From Desulfobulbaceae bacterium (GTDB taxonomy: Bacteria; Desulfobacterota; Desulfobulbia; Desulfobulbales; SURF-16), in contig JAGXFQ010000037.1 of NCBI GenBank assembly GCA_024637145.1, forward strand, positions 1-64,000: a stretch of 64,000 bases of DNA. Direction: 5' to 3'. Shown in pieces: positions 1 through 10,281 of the stretch (the first letter of the stretch is position 1; every line of letters starts with the position of its first letter). The notes under the pieces were generated by a model. The model had not been told where the DNA came from and did no database searches. It was given only the letters and a program-made list of their open reading frames with translations. Both the position numbers and the translations under genes were made by a program.

Positions 1-139
1 AAATTTTCATAACCAAGAATCGAAAAGCTGTAAAGTTTTACCGAATTGTCAAAGAACGATTTTACGTAAATGGGGCCTTACATCCCCACAAAATTTATTT
101 GACTTTCCCCGGAATAACTCAAGGGGGTATTAAAAAGAA

Positions 140-170
140 TGTCTCTGTGTCTTTGTGTCTCTGTGGTGAA
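140..170. repeat. short 9-nt-periodic repeat of the CACAGAGAC type
   Basis: On the plus strand this reads as TCTCTGTGT, CTTTGTGTC, TCTGTGG, a 9-nt periodic tract (CACAGAGAC-like on the minus strand). It lies just beyond the 3' end of the DUF2721 gene. Bases 1-139 hold no recognisable gene; they are AT-rich and without a clear hairpin. The tract has the same 9-nt period as the larger hairpin elements at 601-752, 3903-3994 and 4745-4895 but a different unit, so it may be a related but distinct repeat family. Confidence 0.5.
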
Positions 171-195
171 AGCCCAGGCCGGCCTACCCCTGGGC

Positions 196-594
196 CTATT
201 TTTTCTCCATCAGCCGCAATTCAAGATTGAGGGCATGGACGGAGATGAGAATCTCCTGGAAGGCCAGGGCCAGGGAGGCCAGCATCAGGGCCAGGGTGAG
301 GCCGAAGATAATCTTCCCCGCCAACAAAGCGCCCACAAAAAGCAAGGTGATGCAGAGCACGCAGCAGAACAGGGCCGCCACCCCGCAGAGCTGCATATTG
401 CGGATCAGAAAGACCCGCCGCCGCAGGACAGCGATCTGCTCGGCCACCATCGCATCCTCCAGCTGCAGATAGAGGGCGTGCAGGGTGCGGATCCGTTTGC
501 TCAGGGCCACAAAGCGATTGGTATAGGCCACCAGGAGCAGGGAAATCGCCGGGAAGAAAAGGGCCGGAGTGGTGAGGGTGATTTCGTAGGGCAT
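196..594 (-). CDS. DUF2721 family membrane protein
   Basis: A 132-residue membrane protein of unknown function that I assign to the DUF2721 family. The N-terminal pattern TPALFFPAISLLLVAYTNRF is the family signature. One hydrophobic segment lies near residues 10-25 and two more at about 70-90 and 92-112, separated by a charged stretch rich in Arg and Leu (about 28-65) that is probably a cytoplasmic helix. The start codon is the ATG at 592-594. No Shine-Dalgarno sequence is visible because a 9-bp-unit repeat element begins about seven bases upstream. The gene runs in the same direction as the large radical SAM gene behind it. Family function is not established. Confidence 0.8.
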   Translation of the reverse strand: MPYEITLTTPALFFPAISLLLVAYTNRFVALSKRIRTLHALYLQLEDAMVAEQIAVLRRRVFLIRNMQLCGVAALFCCVLCITLLFVGALLAGKIIFGLTLALMLASLALAFQEILISVHALNLELRLMEKK

Positions 595-600
595 TTTTTT

Positions 601-752
601 TTGAGAATAGAAGTTAAAAAATAGAAGTTACAGAAGTTAAAAAATAGAAGTTACAGAAGTTAAAGAAATAGAGAAGTTAAAGAAAGAGGGGAGGTGGTTG
701 GTGCCGATTCTTTACCTTCTGTACCTTCTTTAACTCCTTTACCTCCTTCCAA
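601..752. repeat. 9-bp-unit hairpin element, copy 1
   Basis: The left arm (about 604-690) repeats AGAAGTTAA / AGAAGTTAC-like units and the right arm (about 709-750) carries the complementary TTTACCTTC / TTTAACTCC units, so the whole can fold into a long imperfect hairpin. The apex contains GGTGCCGATTCTTTA (698-712), shared with copy 3, which reads GGTACCGATTCTTTA. The element covers the stop codon and last ~30 codons of the radical SAM gene and reaches to within a few bases of the DUF2721 start codon. Confidence 0.8.
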
Positions 753-3700
753 CCGCGTCTTTTGGCACTCCCGGCTCTCCCAGAGCAGGCATTGCTTGCC
801 GCAACATTCCCGGTTCAGGGGATACTGGCGGCAGGCCAGGCCCTCCTGGGCCTGCAGTTTTATGCCCAGGAACTCTTTCGAGATCTCCGCCACGCTGCAG
901 AGGGCAACATAGCTTTCGCGCTGGCAGCAGCGCCCGGCCCGGGTGGCGGCAAGACGGGCCAGCACCCGGCTGGTGGCGGTCTGGGCCTGCTGGCGGGCCT
1001 TGGGCGTCAAGGGGGTGGCCTCCAAAAGCACGGCAAAGGCGACGCCCACTCCTAGGGCGGCCCCGCAGCACCCCAGAAAACCGCAGGCCCCCCCCGGCAC
1101 CTTGGAGCCCCGTTCAATGCCGGTGAGGATGTCGCCGCTGGTCACTGCCAGGCCGCTGTTGCGGGCCGCGGTGAGGATAATGGCGGGCAGCATGGCATGG
1201 TGTTCCGGGCCGTGCATGGGGATGGCGGGCTGGGAGCGGATCTTTTTGAGGAGGGCAATCATGTCCGTCTCCTGGCTGGCCAGGGAGATCTGGCGGATCA
1301 TGGCCAGCCCCTCCTTCTGGTGGCACTGGTCGCAGACAAAATGACCGTCAGGGCATCTGATATTGGCCCGGAACTCCCGGCGGCAATAATGACAGTGGGC
1401 CTGGACCGCCTTGGTCTTGTAGGCCAGGGGATTGCCGCAGACCATGCAGTCGTGTTCAATCTTGGCCTCTTTCGCCCCCTGGCCGCCACCAGCCTCCTCT
1501 GTTTTCAGGCCGGCGCAGCAGCTGGCCGCTGCCTCCGGCAGAGGGCCCCCGCCGGTCGGGGGGGCGCAGCAGCTGGAGACCATGGCCATGTTGGTTACCG
1601 CCCCCCTCGCATCCATCACAAAGACCGAATCACCCAGGGCCTGGGCCGCGGCCAGGGTGAGCCGGCTCCGTTTCCCTTTGAGGAGCAGCTGGCCGTTTTC
1701 AGTATGGACGGCGGCAAAGGGGCCGCGGTAGATGACCTCCACGTTCTGCTGCTCTGCGGGCTTCCAGGCCCGGAAGGTCAGGGAGTAAAAGCGGGCGCCC
1801 TCCACCTGGCGGTAGGGGAAGCGCTTAATCAGCTCCATGGCCGTGAAGCCGGAGGCCCGCAGCATGGCCAGCAGCTCCTCCTGGAGCATGGCCCCGCCCA
1901 GACATTCACCGCGGAACTGTGCATCGTTTTTGATCGCCGCCGGGATGGGCTCATCCGTGACAATATCAGAGACCACCAGCCTGCCGCCCGGTTTCAAGAT
2001 GCGTAGTATCTCCTGAAAGGTGCGGCGTTTGTCCGGACTGAGGTTGATGACGCAGTTGGAGATCACCACGTCGGCACAGTCGTCGGGCAGGGGGATCTCT
2101 TCCAGGAAGCCTTTTTTGAATTGGACATTGGCATAGCCCAGCTGGGCCGCCACTGCGGCCAGGGAGCCCTGGGCCAGCTCCAGCATGGCCGCAGTCATGT
2201 CGATGCCAAATACCCGGCCCGCTTCCCCCACCCGGGCGGCGGCCATGAAACACTCCACGCCGCTGCCGCTGCCCAGATCCACCAGGGTTTCGCCAGGGCC
2301 TGGGTCGGCGTCCTCCACCGGGCTGCCGCAGCCGTAGGAGCGTTTCCTGGCCAGCGTCGGGATGAAGTGGGCTGCGGCCTGGCCCTGGGCAAAGGGGTTG
2401 CTGATCGCCTTTTGCTCGCTCTGGGCGGCCCGGCCGTAAAATTCCCGCACCGCGGCATGGCCGTCGGCCAGGGCCACCAGGCAGTTGCAATGGGTGAGAG
2501 TCACCGCCCTGCCGGTGGGGCAGTCATGGCGCACATCTCCCATCTTCAGGGTCAGCTCCGGGCGCTGGAGGTCCGGATAGGAGCGGGCCTGCTCGGTAAT
2601 GAGCCACAGGGCCACGCCGTTGTAGAGTTCCACGTAGGGGTCATGGCTGCTGAAGGCGCCGCCGGCCAGATAGGAGTGATCGATATCGCCGCCGCCGATG
2701 AGAAATTTCAGGGGGTTGTTGTCGTAGCTGCTGCCTTGCAGGGTGGCCTGGCGGATTTTCTCAAGCACCGGGCTGGTGCGCCAGGCCGTCTCCAGCCCCT
2801 GGGCCAGGGTGCCGCAATCAAGAGCGGCCAGCCCCACCAGGGCCGGGGAGGGGTAGATGTGGCCGTCCGGACCCACGGCCAGGGATTCCCAGCCGCTGTT
2901 GCTGAGGTCAAAACGGCTGCCCGGGGTGGCAAAGACCTGGGTCTTCAGGGTCTCGATATTGTCGATCTTGACCCCCAGAACCTGGGCCTCCTGCTGGGCC
3001 GCCAGGAGGTGGGGCAGGATGGCGGCCGGGGCCGCATGCTGGGCCTCGCTCCCCTTGCCGCGCTGGAAATGCCACAGGAAATGCACGGCGTTTTGGCGCT
3101 GGGCGGCCAGGCGGACGATCTCCACCATGTCGCTGAGATTGTCGCTGCAGACCACCATGGAGAGTGTGGCTGAAAAGCCGGCCGTAGCCAGGGCGTCGAG
3201 GCTGCTCTGCACTCCCTGGAAAGTGCCCGGGCCGCGTCTGCGGTCATGGCTCTCCTGCAGGCCGTCCACACTGACCTGAAAATGGAGGCGGGCCGGGTCC
3301 GCCTGGGCCAGGGCCGCCAGATGTGGCTCCACCAGGAGACCATTGGTGAGCACCACCACCTGGCTGGCCGGCTCAGCCAGCACCCCGGTGATGACGCTGC
3401 TGAAGTCGGGATAGATAAAAGGTTCGCCGCCGGTGAAGAGGAAGAGGCGGCAGCCCAGCTCCCGGGCCTGGGTCAGGGCGCTGTCGAGTTCGGAGCGGGC
3501 CAGGGCCTGGCGGCAGCCTGGCCCGGCCGCAAAGAGGCAATGGTCGCAGCTGAGGTTGCAGTGGTTGGTGATATGAAACCAGCACTCCTTGAGACCCTCC
3601 AGCTCCAGATGGCGGGCCCGGCCTGCATAGGGAGGGCCCGCAGGCCGGCTGAGCTGGGAAGCGAGGGCATGCTCGGCCAGGGTCTGCGGCGGCCGGCCGC

Positions 3701-3824
3701 TCAGGAGGCGGTCAATAAGGGGCCCGGCCGCCGCCGTGGCCACCAGCCAGTCCGGATGGTCAGGGAGGATATAGACGGGGCCGGCCGGGGATTCCAGGCG
3801 CTGCCAGGGGGGGAGAGAAATCAT
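660..3824 (-). CDS. radical SAM / ArsM-like methyltransferase / DUF5714 three-domain fusion
   Basis: A 1054-residue protein with three modules. Residues ~75-330 form a radical SAM domain with the CxxxCxxC cluster motif CNLSCDHC (Cys89, 93, 96) and a GGEP motif after it. Residues ~440-710 are a class I methyltransferase close to arsenite methyltransferases: LVDLGSGSG near 512, then SNCVINL and LKPGGRLVVSDIV, and a Cys in GECLGGA where ArsM has a conserved arsenic-binding Cys. A linker carries two vicinal Cys pairs (SCCAPP, SCCAG). Residues ~788-1020 are DUF5714, with CxxC pairs, MHGPEHH, and more paired cysteines (GFLGCCG, GRCCQRE, RECCGKQC). The last ~30 residues are encoded by a repeat element, so the native C-terminus has probably been replaced. 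The paired thiols suggest a soft metal(loid) substrate, with arsenic as the leading inference; substrate and product are not known. No ars genes flank it. Confidence 0.82.
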   Translation of the reverse strand: MISLPPWQRLESPAGPVYILPDHPDWLVATAAAGPLIDRLLSGRPPQTLAEHALASQLSRPAGPPYAGRARHLELEGLKECWFHITNHCNLSCDHCLFAAGPGCRQALARSELDSALTQARELGCRLFLFTGGEPFIYPDFSSVITGVLAEPASQVVVLTNGLLVEPHLAALAQADPARLHFQVSVDGLQESHDRRRGPGTFQGVQSSLDALATAGFSATLSMVVCSDNLSDMVEIVRLAAQRQNAVHFLWHFQRGKGSEAQHAAPAAILPHLLAAQQEAQVLGVKIDNIETLKTQVFATPGSRFDLSNSGWESLAVGPDGHIYPSPALVGLAALDCGTLAQGLETAWRTSPVLEKIRQATLQGSSYDNNPLKFLIGGGDIDHSYLAGGAFSSHDPYVELYNGVALWLITEQARSYPDLQRPELTLKMGDVRHDCPTGRAVTLTHCNCLVALADGHAAVREFYGRAAQSEQKAISNPFAQGQAAAHFIPTLARKRSYGCGSPVEDADPGPGETLVDLGSGSGVECFMAAARVGEAGRVFGIDMTAAMLELAQGSLAAVAAQLGYANVQFKKGFLEEIPLPDDCADVVISNCVINLSPDKRRTFQEILRILKPGGRLVVSDIVTDEPIPAAIKNDAQFRGECLGGAMLQEELLAMLRASGFTAMELIKRFPYRQVEGARFYSLTFRAWKPAEQQNVEVIYRGPFAAVHTENGQLLLKGKRSRLTLAAAQALGDSVFVMDARGAVTNMAMVSSCCAPPTGGGPLPEAAASCCAGLKTEEAGGGQGAKEAKIEHDCMVCGNPLAYKTKAVQAHCHYCRREFRANIRCPDGHFVCDQCHQKEGLAMIRQISLASQETDMIALLKKIRSQPAIPMHGPEHHAMLPAIILTAARNSGLAVTSGDILTGIERGSKVPGGACGFLGCCGAALGVGVAFAVLLEATPLTPKARQQAQTATSRVLARLAATRAGRCCQRESYVALCSVAEISKEFLGIKLQAQEGLACRQYPLNRECCGKQCLLWESRECQKTRLEGGKGVKEGTEGKESAPTTSPLSLTSLFL

Positions 3825-3902
3825 GGGTTTTGTGCTCGTTGAGAATGGAAAATATTTTCATACTTATATCGCACCAGAGCACAAGGACAAGGATTTATTT
3901 GG

Positions 3903-3994
3903 CGGAGTTAAAGAATGTAAAGAAGGCGGTTCATATAGTCTTCTTTACCTCCTGTCTATTCTTTACATTCTTTAACTTCTCTAACTTCTTTATA
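3903..3994. repeat. 9-bp-unit hairpin element, copy 2
   Basis: The arms GTTAAAGAATGTAAAGAA (3906-3923) and TTCTTTACATTCTTTAAC (3959-3976) are perfectly complementary over 18 bp. Further 9-nt units (TTTAACTTC, TCTAACTTC) extend the right arm. The apex differs from copies 1 and 3 but keeps the GAAGGCGGTT...TTCTTTACCTCC arrangement. It lies between the divergently oriented radical SAM fusion and rph. Confidence 0.75.
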
Positions 3995-4046
3995 TTCTCG
4001 GCCCACCATGGTATTATTGCCCCTCAAAAATAAGGGAGAAAAAACC

Positions 4047-6011
<1,965 letters not shown>

Positions 6012-6087
6012 GGCCTTCGGACAACAAGAAGAGGCACAGGGAAATGGCCAGCGCTTTTAACGCAATAACAACTAGGAGGAAATTTTA

Positions 6088-6429
6088 ATGACGACACTTG
6101 CATACGCAGCTGATGGCGCCACCGGCGGCCTGGGCGGCAACCTGGCCAGTTTTGTACCGATGATTCTTATTTTCGTGGTCTTTTATTTTCTGCTCATCCG
6201 GCCCCAGCAGAAAAAAGCGCGCCAGCAGCAGGAGTTTCTGGGCAGCCTCAAAAAAGGTGACGAGGTCGTCACCAGCGGCGGCATCTACGGCAAGATCACC
6301 GGTCTCACCGACACCGTGGTGACCCTTGAGATCGCCGATGACCTGCGGATCAAGGTCTCCCGCTCAGCCATCTCCATGCCCGCTTCTGCTGCCCAGCAGG
6401 GCGCTGCCTGTGCCACTGGCGGCGGCTGA
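6088..6429 (+). CDS. yajC: preprotein translocase subunit YajC
   Basis: YajC, the small accessory subunit that associates with SecDF and SecYEG at the inner membrane. The 113-residue protein has one transmembrane segment (~22-40, FVPMILIFVVFYFLLIRPQQ) followed by the family motif RPQQKKARQQQEFLGSLKKGDEVVTSGG and a small cytoplasmic beta domain. Start ATG at 6088 is preceded by AGGAGGAAA. It follows tgt by 76 bp, the usual tgt-yajC order. secD/secF are not found here: a strong terminator ends the transcript and the next gene is convergent, so the sec part of the usual cluster has been separated. Confidence 0.93.
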   Translation: MTTLAYAADGATGGLGGNLASFVPMILIFVVFYFLLIRPQQKKARQQQEFLGSLKKGDEVVTSGGIYGKITGLTDTVVTLEIADDLRIKVSRSAISMPASAAQQGAACATGGG

Positions 6430-6466
6430 GGCTCCAGGAAATAAAATCGCCGGGTGCGATGCAGAC

Positions 6467-6507
6467 AAAAAAAGGCCCCCTGACATTCTTGTCAGGGGGC
6501 CTTTTTT
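6467..6507 (+). terminator. rho-independent terminator after yajC
   Basis: GGCCCCCTGAC (6474-6484) and GTCAGGGGGCC (6491-6501) form an 11-bp perfect stem with loop ATTCTT, followed by a T tract. An A tract on the other side lets it also serve the convergent U32 family gene. Confidence 0.92.
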
Positions 6508-6576
6508 ATTGCCTGCTCAGGACGTCTGGCTTTGGCGTTAAAGGGAGCTTGCCGGCCGGGGGTTATTCCTTTTCCC

Positions 6577-7812
6577 CTACTTCACCCGCCGCACCAGCCC
6601 GTACTGTTGCCAGGCAATATCCTGGTGGGTGATCACCTTGACAGTCAGGCCGGGATTGGCCTGTTCCAGGGGGCTGTTTTCCAGGGTGCGGATCTCCTGC
6701 ACCGTAAAGGGGATATTCTCCAGACCAGGCCCCATGTACTCCAGGGCGTCGCCGGGGCGGATGACATTACGGATCTCCATCTGTACCGGGCTGCCCTCCT
6801 GGGCGATGATGGCGGCCGGCACATACTCCTGGGTGACCCTGGGGCCGGTGTAGAGCATGTTGTCCGGGCCCACGGCGCCGTCGAAAAAATTCTCCGAATA
6901 GCCGCGGGAACCGAGCTTCAGCACCTCTGCCATGAACTGAGGGGGCATCACCGGCTGGGCCTGGGGATCCGCGCTGCGGGCTGCGGCGATATAATCAAGG
7001 GCGGCCCGGTAGATGCGGACGATGCCGCCGGCATAATAGATGCCCTTCATCCTCCCCTCCAGCTTGATGGAGTCGACTCCGGCCCCCAGCAGCTCCGGCA
7101 GGCGGTTGACCAGACAGAGGTCCTTGCTGTTAAAGATATAGACGCCGCGCTCATCCTCCACCACCGGGAAATACTCGCCGGGCCGCTTCTCTTCCTCCAG
7201 CCGGTAGCTGTAGCGGCAGGGATGGGCGCAGGCCCCCTGGTTGGCGTCGCGGCCGGTGAGGTAATGGCTGAGCATGCAGCGCCCCGAGTAGGAGATGCAC
7301 AGCGCCCCGTGGACAAAGACCTCCACCTTGGCGGCCAGGGCCTCCTTGATCTCCCGGATCTCGGTGAGCGACAGTTCCCGGGCCAGATTGACCCGGCTCG
7401 CCCCCATCTCCTGCCAGAACAGGGCGCTTTCCCGGTTGGTGATATTGGCCTGGGTGGAGATGTGGATCTTCAGCTGTGGCACGATCTTTCTGGCCATCCG
7501 GAAGATGCCGGGGTCAGCGATGATCAGGCCGTCCACCCCCAGCTCGGCCAGTTCCTGCAGATAGGCGGGCAGGCCCGCCAGGTCGCGGTTATGGGCCATG
7601 ATGTTGACGGTGACAAAGATCCGCACCTGGCGCGGCCGGGCAAAGGCGATGGCCTGGGCCATTTCCTGCTGGTCAAAATTGACGGCCTTGGCCCGCAGCC
7701 CGAAGGCCTTGCCGCCCAGATAGATGGCATCAGCGCCGTAATGGATGGCGGTTTTCAGTTTTTCCAGGCTGCCGGCCGGGGCCAGAAGTTCGGGGAGGGA
7801 AGTCATGCGCAT
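6577..7812 (-). CDS. U32 family peptidase-like protein (TrhP/YegQ-type tRNA hydroxylase family)
   Basis: A 411-residue member of peptidase family U32. Relatives such as TrhP (YegQ) hydroxylate uridine 34 of tRNA using prephenate-derived chemistry and an Fe-S cluster; true protease activity is doubtful. Visible features are the N-terminal ELLAPAGSLEKLKTAIHYGADAIYLGG barrel start, the U32 signature region EVFVHGALCISYSGRCMLSHYLTGRDANQGACAHPCRYSY (~165-205) with its cluster of Cys residues, and the C-terminal beta-barrel-like domain after ~330. It is divergent from gpsA and convergent with yajC. Which U32 subfamily (TrhP, RlhA, UbiU/V-like) applies is not settled by sequence alone; the full-length TrhP type is the best fit. 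Confidence 0.8.
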   Translation of the reverse strand: MRMTSLPELLAPAGSLEKLKTAIHYGADAIYLGGKAFGLRAKAVNFDQQEMAQAIAFARPRQVRIFVTVNIMAHNRDLAGLPAYLQELAELGVDGLIIADPGIFRMARKIVPQLKIHISTQANITNRESALFWQEMGASRVNLARELSLTEIREIKEALAAKVEVFVHGALCISYSGRCMLSHYLTGRDANQGACAHPCRYSYRLEEEKRPGEYFPVVEDERGVYIFNSKDLCLVNRLPELLGAGVDSIKLEGRMKGIYYAGGIVRIYRAALDYIAAARSADPQAQPVMPPQFMAEVLKLGSRGYSENFFDGAVGPDNMLYTGPRVTQEYVPAAIIAQEGSPVQMEIRNVIRPGDALEYMGPGLENIPFTVQEIRTLENSPLEQANPGLTVKVITHQDIAWQQYGLVRRVK

Positions 7813-7976
7813 ATATCCAGATAGAGGGCAAAGAGGCCCCGGCTTGCCAAGGGTGCAGCTCCATGGCCAGGGCCGGGGTGGGGGTGGTTGGCGTGCAGGC
7901 CAAGGTAAAGCATAAATCGTAAAACGGAAATCTTAATCTCTTAACAGCTCCAGCCAAATACGGTAGAGTCATTGTC

Positions 7977-9017
7977 ATGATGAGTGATTACCAAGAGATA
8001 GCCGTAATCGGCGCCGGCAGTTGGGGCACGGCCCTGGCCAAACTGCTCAGCGACAAGGGCCACCAGGTCAGCCTCTGGGGGCATGATCAGGCCCATATTG
8101 AGGCCGTCCAGGCGGAGCGGCAGAACAAAAAATACCTGCCCGGCTTTGCCCTGGCCGCCAGCCTTACGGCCAGCCCTGACCTGAAAAAGAGCGTGGCCGG
8201 CAAGCCGGTGATCCTCATGGCCGTGCCCTCTCATGTCTTCCGGGAGGTATTCCGCCAGCTCCTTGCCCAGCTGAGCCAGGAGGCCATTTTTATCTCTGCT
8301 GCCAAGGGTATTGAAAATGAAACCCTGCTCACCATGACCCAGGTGATGGCCCAGGAGCTGCAGGCGGTGGGCAAAAAAGGGAAGCTGGGGGTTTTGGCCG
8401 GACCCAGCTTTGCCAAGGAAGTGGCCCAGGGTATTCCCACGGCAGTGAGCGTGGCCGGCCAGGACAAGGAAACGGCCCAGGCCATCCAACAGCTCTTCTT
8501 CACGGAGCGCTTCCGGGTCTACACCTCCACGGACCTGATCGGTCTTGAGTTGGGTGGCGCCCTGAAAAATCCCATTGCCATTGCCGCCGGTATCTGTGAC
8601 GGAGCCGGCTACGGCACCAATACCCGGGCGGCTCTTATCACCCGGGGCCTGGCTGAAATCACCCGCCTGGGCGTCAAGATGGGGGCCTCCCCCCTGACCT
8701 TTGCGGGCTTGGGCGGCCTGGGCGACCTGGTGCTCACCTGTACCGGCGATCTGTCGCGCAACCGGACAGTGGGCCTCAAGCTGGGCCAGGGGCAGAAGCT
8801 TGCCGCCATTCTGTCTGAAATGGAGATGGTGGCGGAAGGGGTCAAGACCACGCGCTCGGCCTGGCATCTGGCCTGCCGAGAGGGGGTTGAGATGCCTATC
8901 TTAGAGCAGATGTATCAGGTGCTCTATGAGGAGAAGCCCTGCGCTGAGGCGGTCCATGATCTGCTCCTTCGCGATCAGAAGGACGAGGATGAGTTCAGCG
9001 CGGATTTAAATGGATAA
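7977..9017 (+). CDS. gpsA: NAD(P)H-dependent glycerol-3-phosphate dehydrogenase
   Basis: GpsA reduces dihydroxyacetone phosphate to sn-glycerol 3-phosphate, the backbone for phospholipid synthesis. The 346-residue product has the Rossmann motif GAGSWGTALAKLL (~12-24), the SAAKGIE and GPSFAKEVA segments, and the catalytic Lys region LGGALKNPIAIAAGICDG (~192-209). GLGGLGDLVLTCT and AEGVKTTRSA near the C-terminus are also typical. ATG ATG at 7977/7980 offers two adjacent starts. selD follows in the same direction after 72 bp, but the two functions are unrelated. Confidence 0.95.
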   Translation: MMSDYQEIAVIGAGSWGTALAKLLSDKGHQVSLWGHDQAHIEAVQAERQNKKYLPGFALAASLTASPDLKKSVAGKPVILMAVPSHVFREVFRQLLAQLSQEAIFISAAKGIENETLLTMTQVMAQELQAVGKKGKLGVLAGPSFAKEVAQGIPTAVSVAGQDKETAQAIQQLFFTERFRVYTSTDLIGLELGGALKNPIAIAAGICDGAGYGTNTRAALITRGLAEITRLGVKMGASPLTFAGLGGLGDLVLTCTGDLSRNRTVGLKLGQGQKLAAILSEMEMVAEGVKTTRSAWHLACREGVEMPILEQMYQVLYEEKPCAEAVHDLLLRDQKDEDEFSADLNG

Positions 9018-9089
9018 GGCATAGAGTTCAAGCGGGATTTTTTTACAACTGTGGTTAGTGTGGGCCACAAATATTTCGTAACAAAAACA

Positions 9090-10121
9090 ATGATCAAACT
9101 GACCCAAACCGTTAAAGCCTCAGGTTGAGCGGCCAAAATTAGTCCGGGGGACCTGGACAATATTCTCTGCGGCCTGGATCTGCCCACGGATCCCCATCTC
9201 CTGGTGGGGATTAGCGGCTATGATGATGCCGGGGTCTATCGTTTAAACGACGACACCGCCCTCATTCAGACCCTGGATTTCTTTACGCCCATTGTGGATG
9301 ACCCTTTTCATTTCGGCCAGATCGCGGCGGCCAATTCCCTCAGTGATATCTATGCCATGGGTGGTCGGCCTCTGCTGGCTATGAACATCGTCTGTTTTCC
9401 CATTAAGGATATGAGCAAGGATATCCTCAAGGCCATCCTGGCCGGCGGCCTCGACAAGATCCGGGAGGCGGGCGCCCTGCTGGTGGGGGGCCATTCGGTG
9501 GAGGACGCTGAAATCAAGTATGGCCTCTCCGTCACCGGCACGGTTCATCCCGATCAGGTGCTGCTGAACTCCGGGGCCCGGCCCGGTGACCGCCTCCTGC
9601 TCACCAAGCCCATCGGCACCGGTATTCTGGCCACAGCCGTCAAGGGGGGCCTGGCCAGCGAGGAGCTGGAAAAGGAGATCACCGCCTGCATGGCTTGTCT
9701 CAACAAGGCGGCCGGCGAGGCCATGGTGGGGCTGGCACACGGGGCCACGGACATCACCGGCTTCGGTCTCTTGGGCCATGCCCAGGAGATGGCCGCCGCC
9801 AGCAAGGTTGCCTTCCGCCTCGATCTGGCGGCCATCCCGCTTCTGCCCCAGACCCTTGATTTCGCCAACATGGGCATCATCCCGGAGGGGGGGCATAAGA
9901 ATCTGAAATTTTATCGGCCCTGCCTGATCACTTCTCTGCCCCCGGGCGATGCCATGGAGCTGATCCTGGCCGATCCCCAGACCTCGGGCGGCCTGCTCAT
10001 CGCGGCCAGCGAAGAAAACATCCTGGCCATCCAGCAGAAGATAGCGGCCAGCGGCTATCCTTACCAGACCGCTGTCATCGGCGAGGTGGTGGCCGGAGAA
10101 GCCGGCACTCTTTATCTCTGA
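9090..10121 (+). CDS. selD: selenide, water dikinase SelD, itself a selenoprotein (in-frame UGA)
   Basis: SelD makes selenophosphate from selenide and ATP, the selenium donor for selenocysteine and 2-selenouridine. The conserved reading frame begins at the ATG at 9090, not downstream: codons 1-12 give MIKLTQTVKASG, codon 13 is TGA (9126-9128), and the frame continues AAKISPGDLDNIL. This matches the SelD active-site motif SG(C/U)AAK, in which the residue is Cys or Sec. The full product is 343 residues including Sec13. Later landmarks are LVGISGYDDAGVY, DFFTPIVDDPFHFGQIAAANSLSDIYAMGG and the TDITGFGLLGHA region. Automated callers will start at the GTG at 9204 and lose the active site. The genome must therefore carry SelA, SelB and tRNA-Sec, none of which is in this window. 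Confidence 0.93.
9126..9165 (+). promoter_or_regulatory. putative bacterial SECIS downstream of the selD UGA
   Basis: Bacterial SECIS hairpins lie within the coding sequence just after the UGA. Here TGA (9126-9128) is followed 13 nt later by GTCC (9142-9145), which can pair with GGAC at 9149-9152 or at 9155-9158 around a G-rich loop. Position and loop composition fit, but the exact fold is not determined by eye. Confidence 0.5.
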
Positions 10122-10209
10122 GAAGGGAAAAAGCAGAGGCGGCGGCATAAGCGGCGGGAAGATTTTTTTATTAAGAAAAAACCAGCTTCACAGGTTCACA
10201 AAGGCACAT

Positions 10210-10262
10210 AAAAAAAAGGGGGGTGGGGTACGCTGGCAGCGTACCCACCCCCCTTTTTTTTA
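10210..10262. terminator. bidirectional terminator between selD and pit
   Basis: A long GC-rich stem, GGGGGGTGGGGTACGCT against AGCGTACCCACCCCCC with one bulged G and loop GGC, flanked by A and T tracts on both sides. It can end transcription of selD (+) and of the convergent pit gene (-). The short tract before it (10180-10206, TTCACAGGTTCACAAAGGCACA) resembles the repeat at 140-170. Confidence 0.88.
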
Positions 10263-10281
10263 TCTAGCCCTCTGCCGGATC

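Noticed and set aside
1197..3173. Long plus-strand open frames opposite the radical SAM fusion
   Set aside because: They are antisense shadows of a strongly conserved, motif-rich gene in GC-rich DNA and have no family features of their own.
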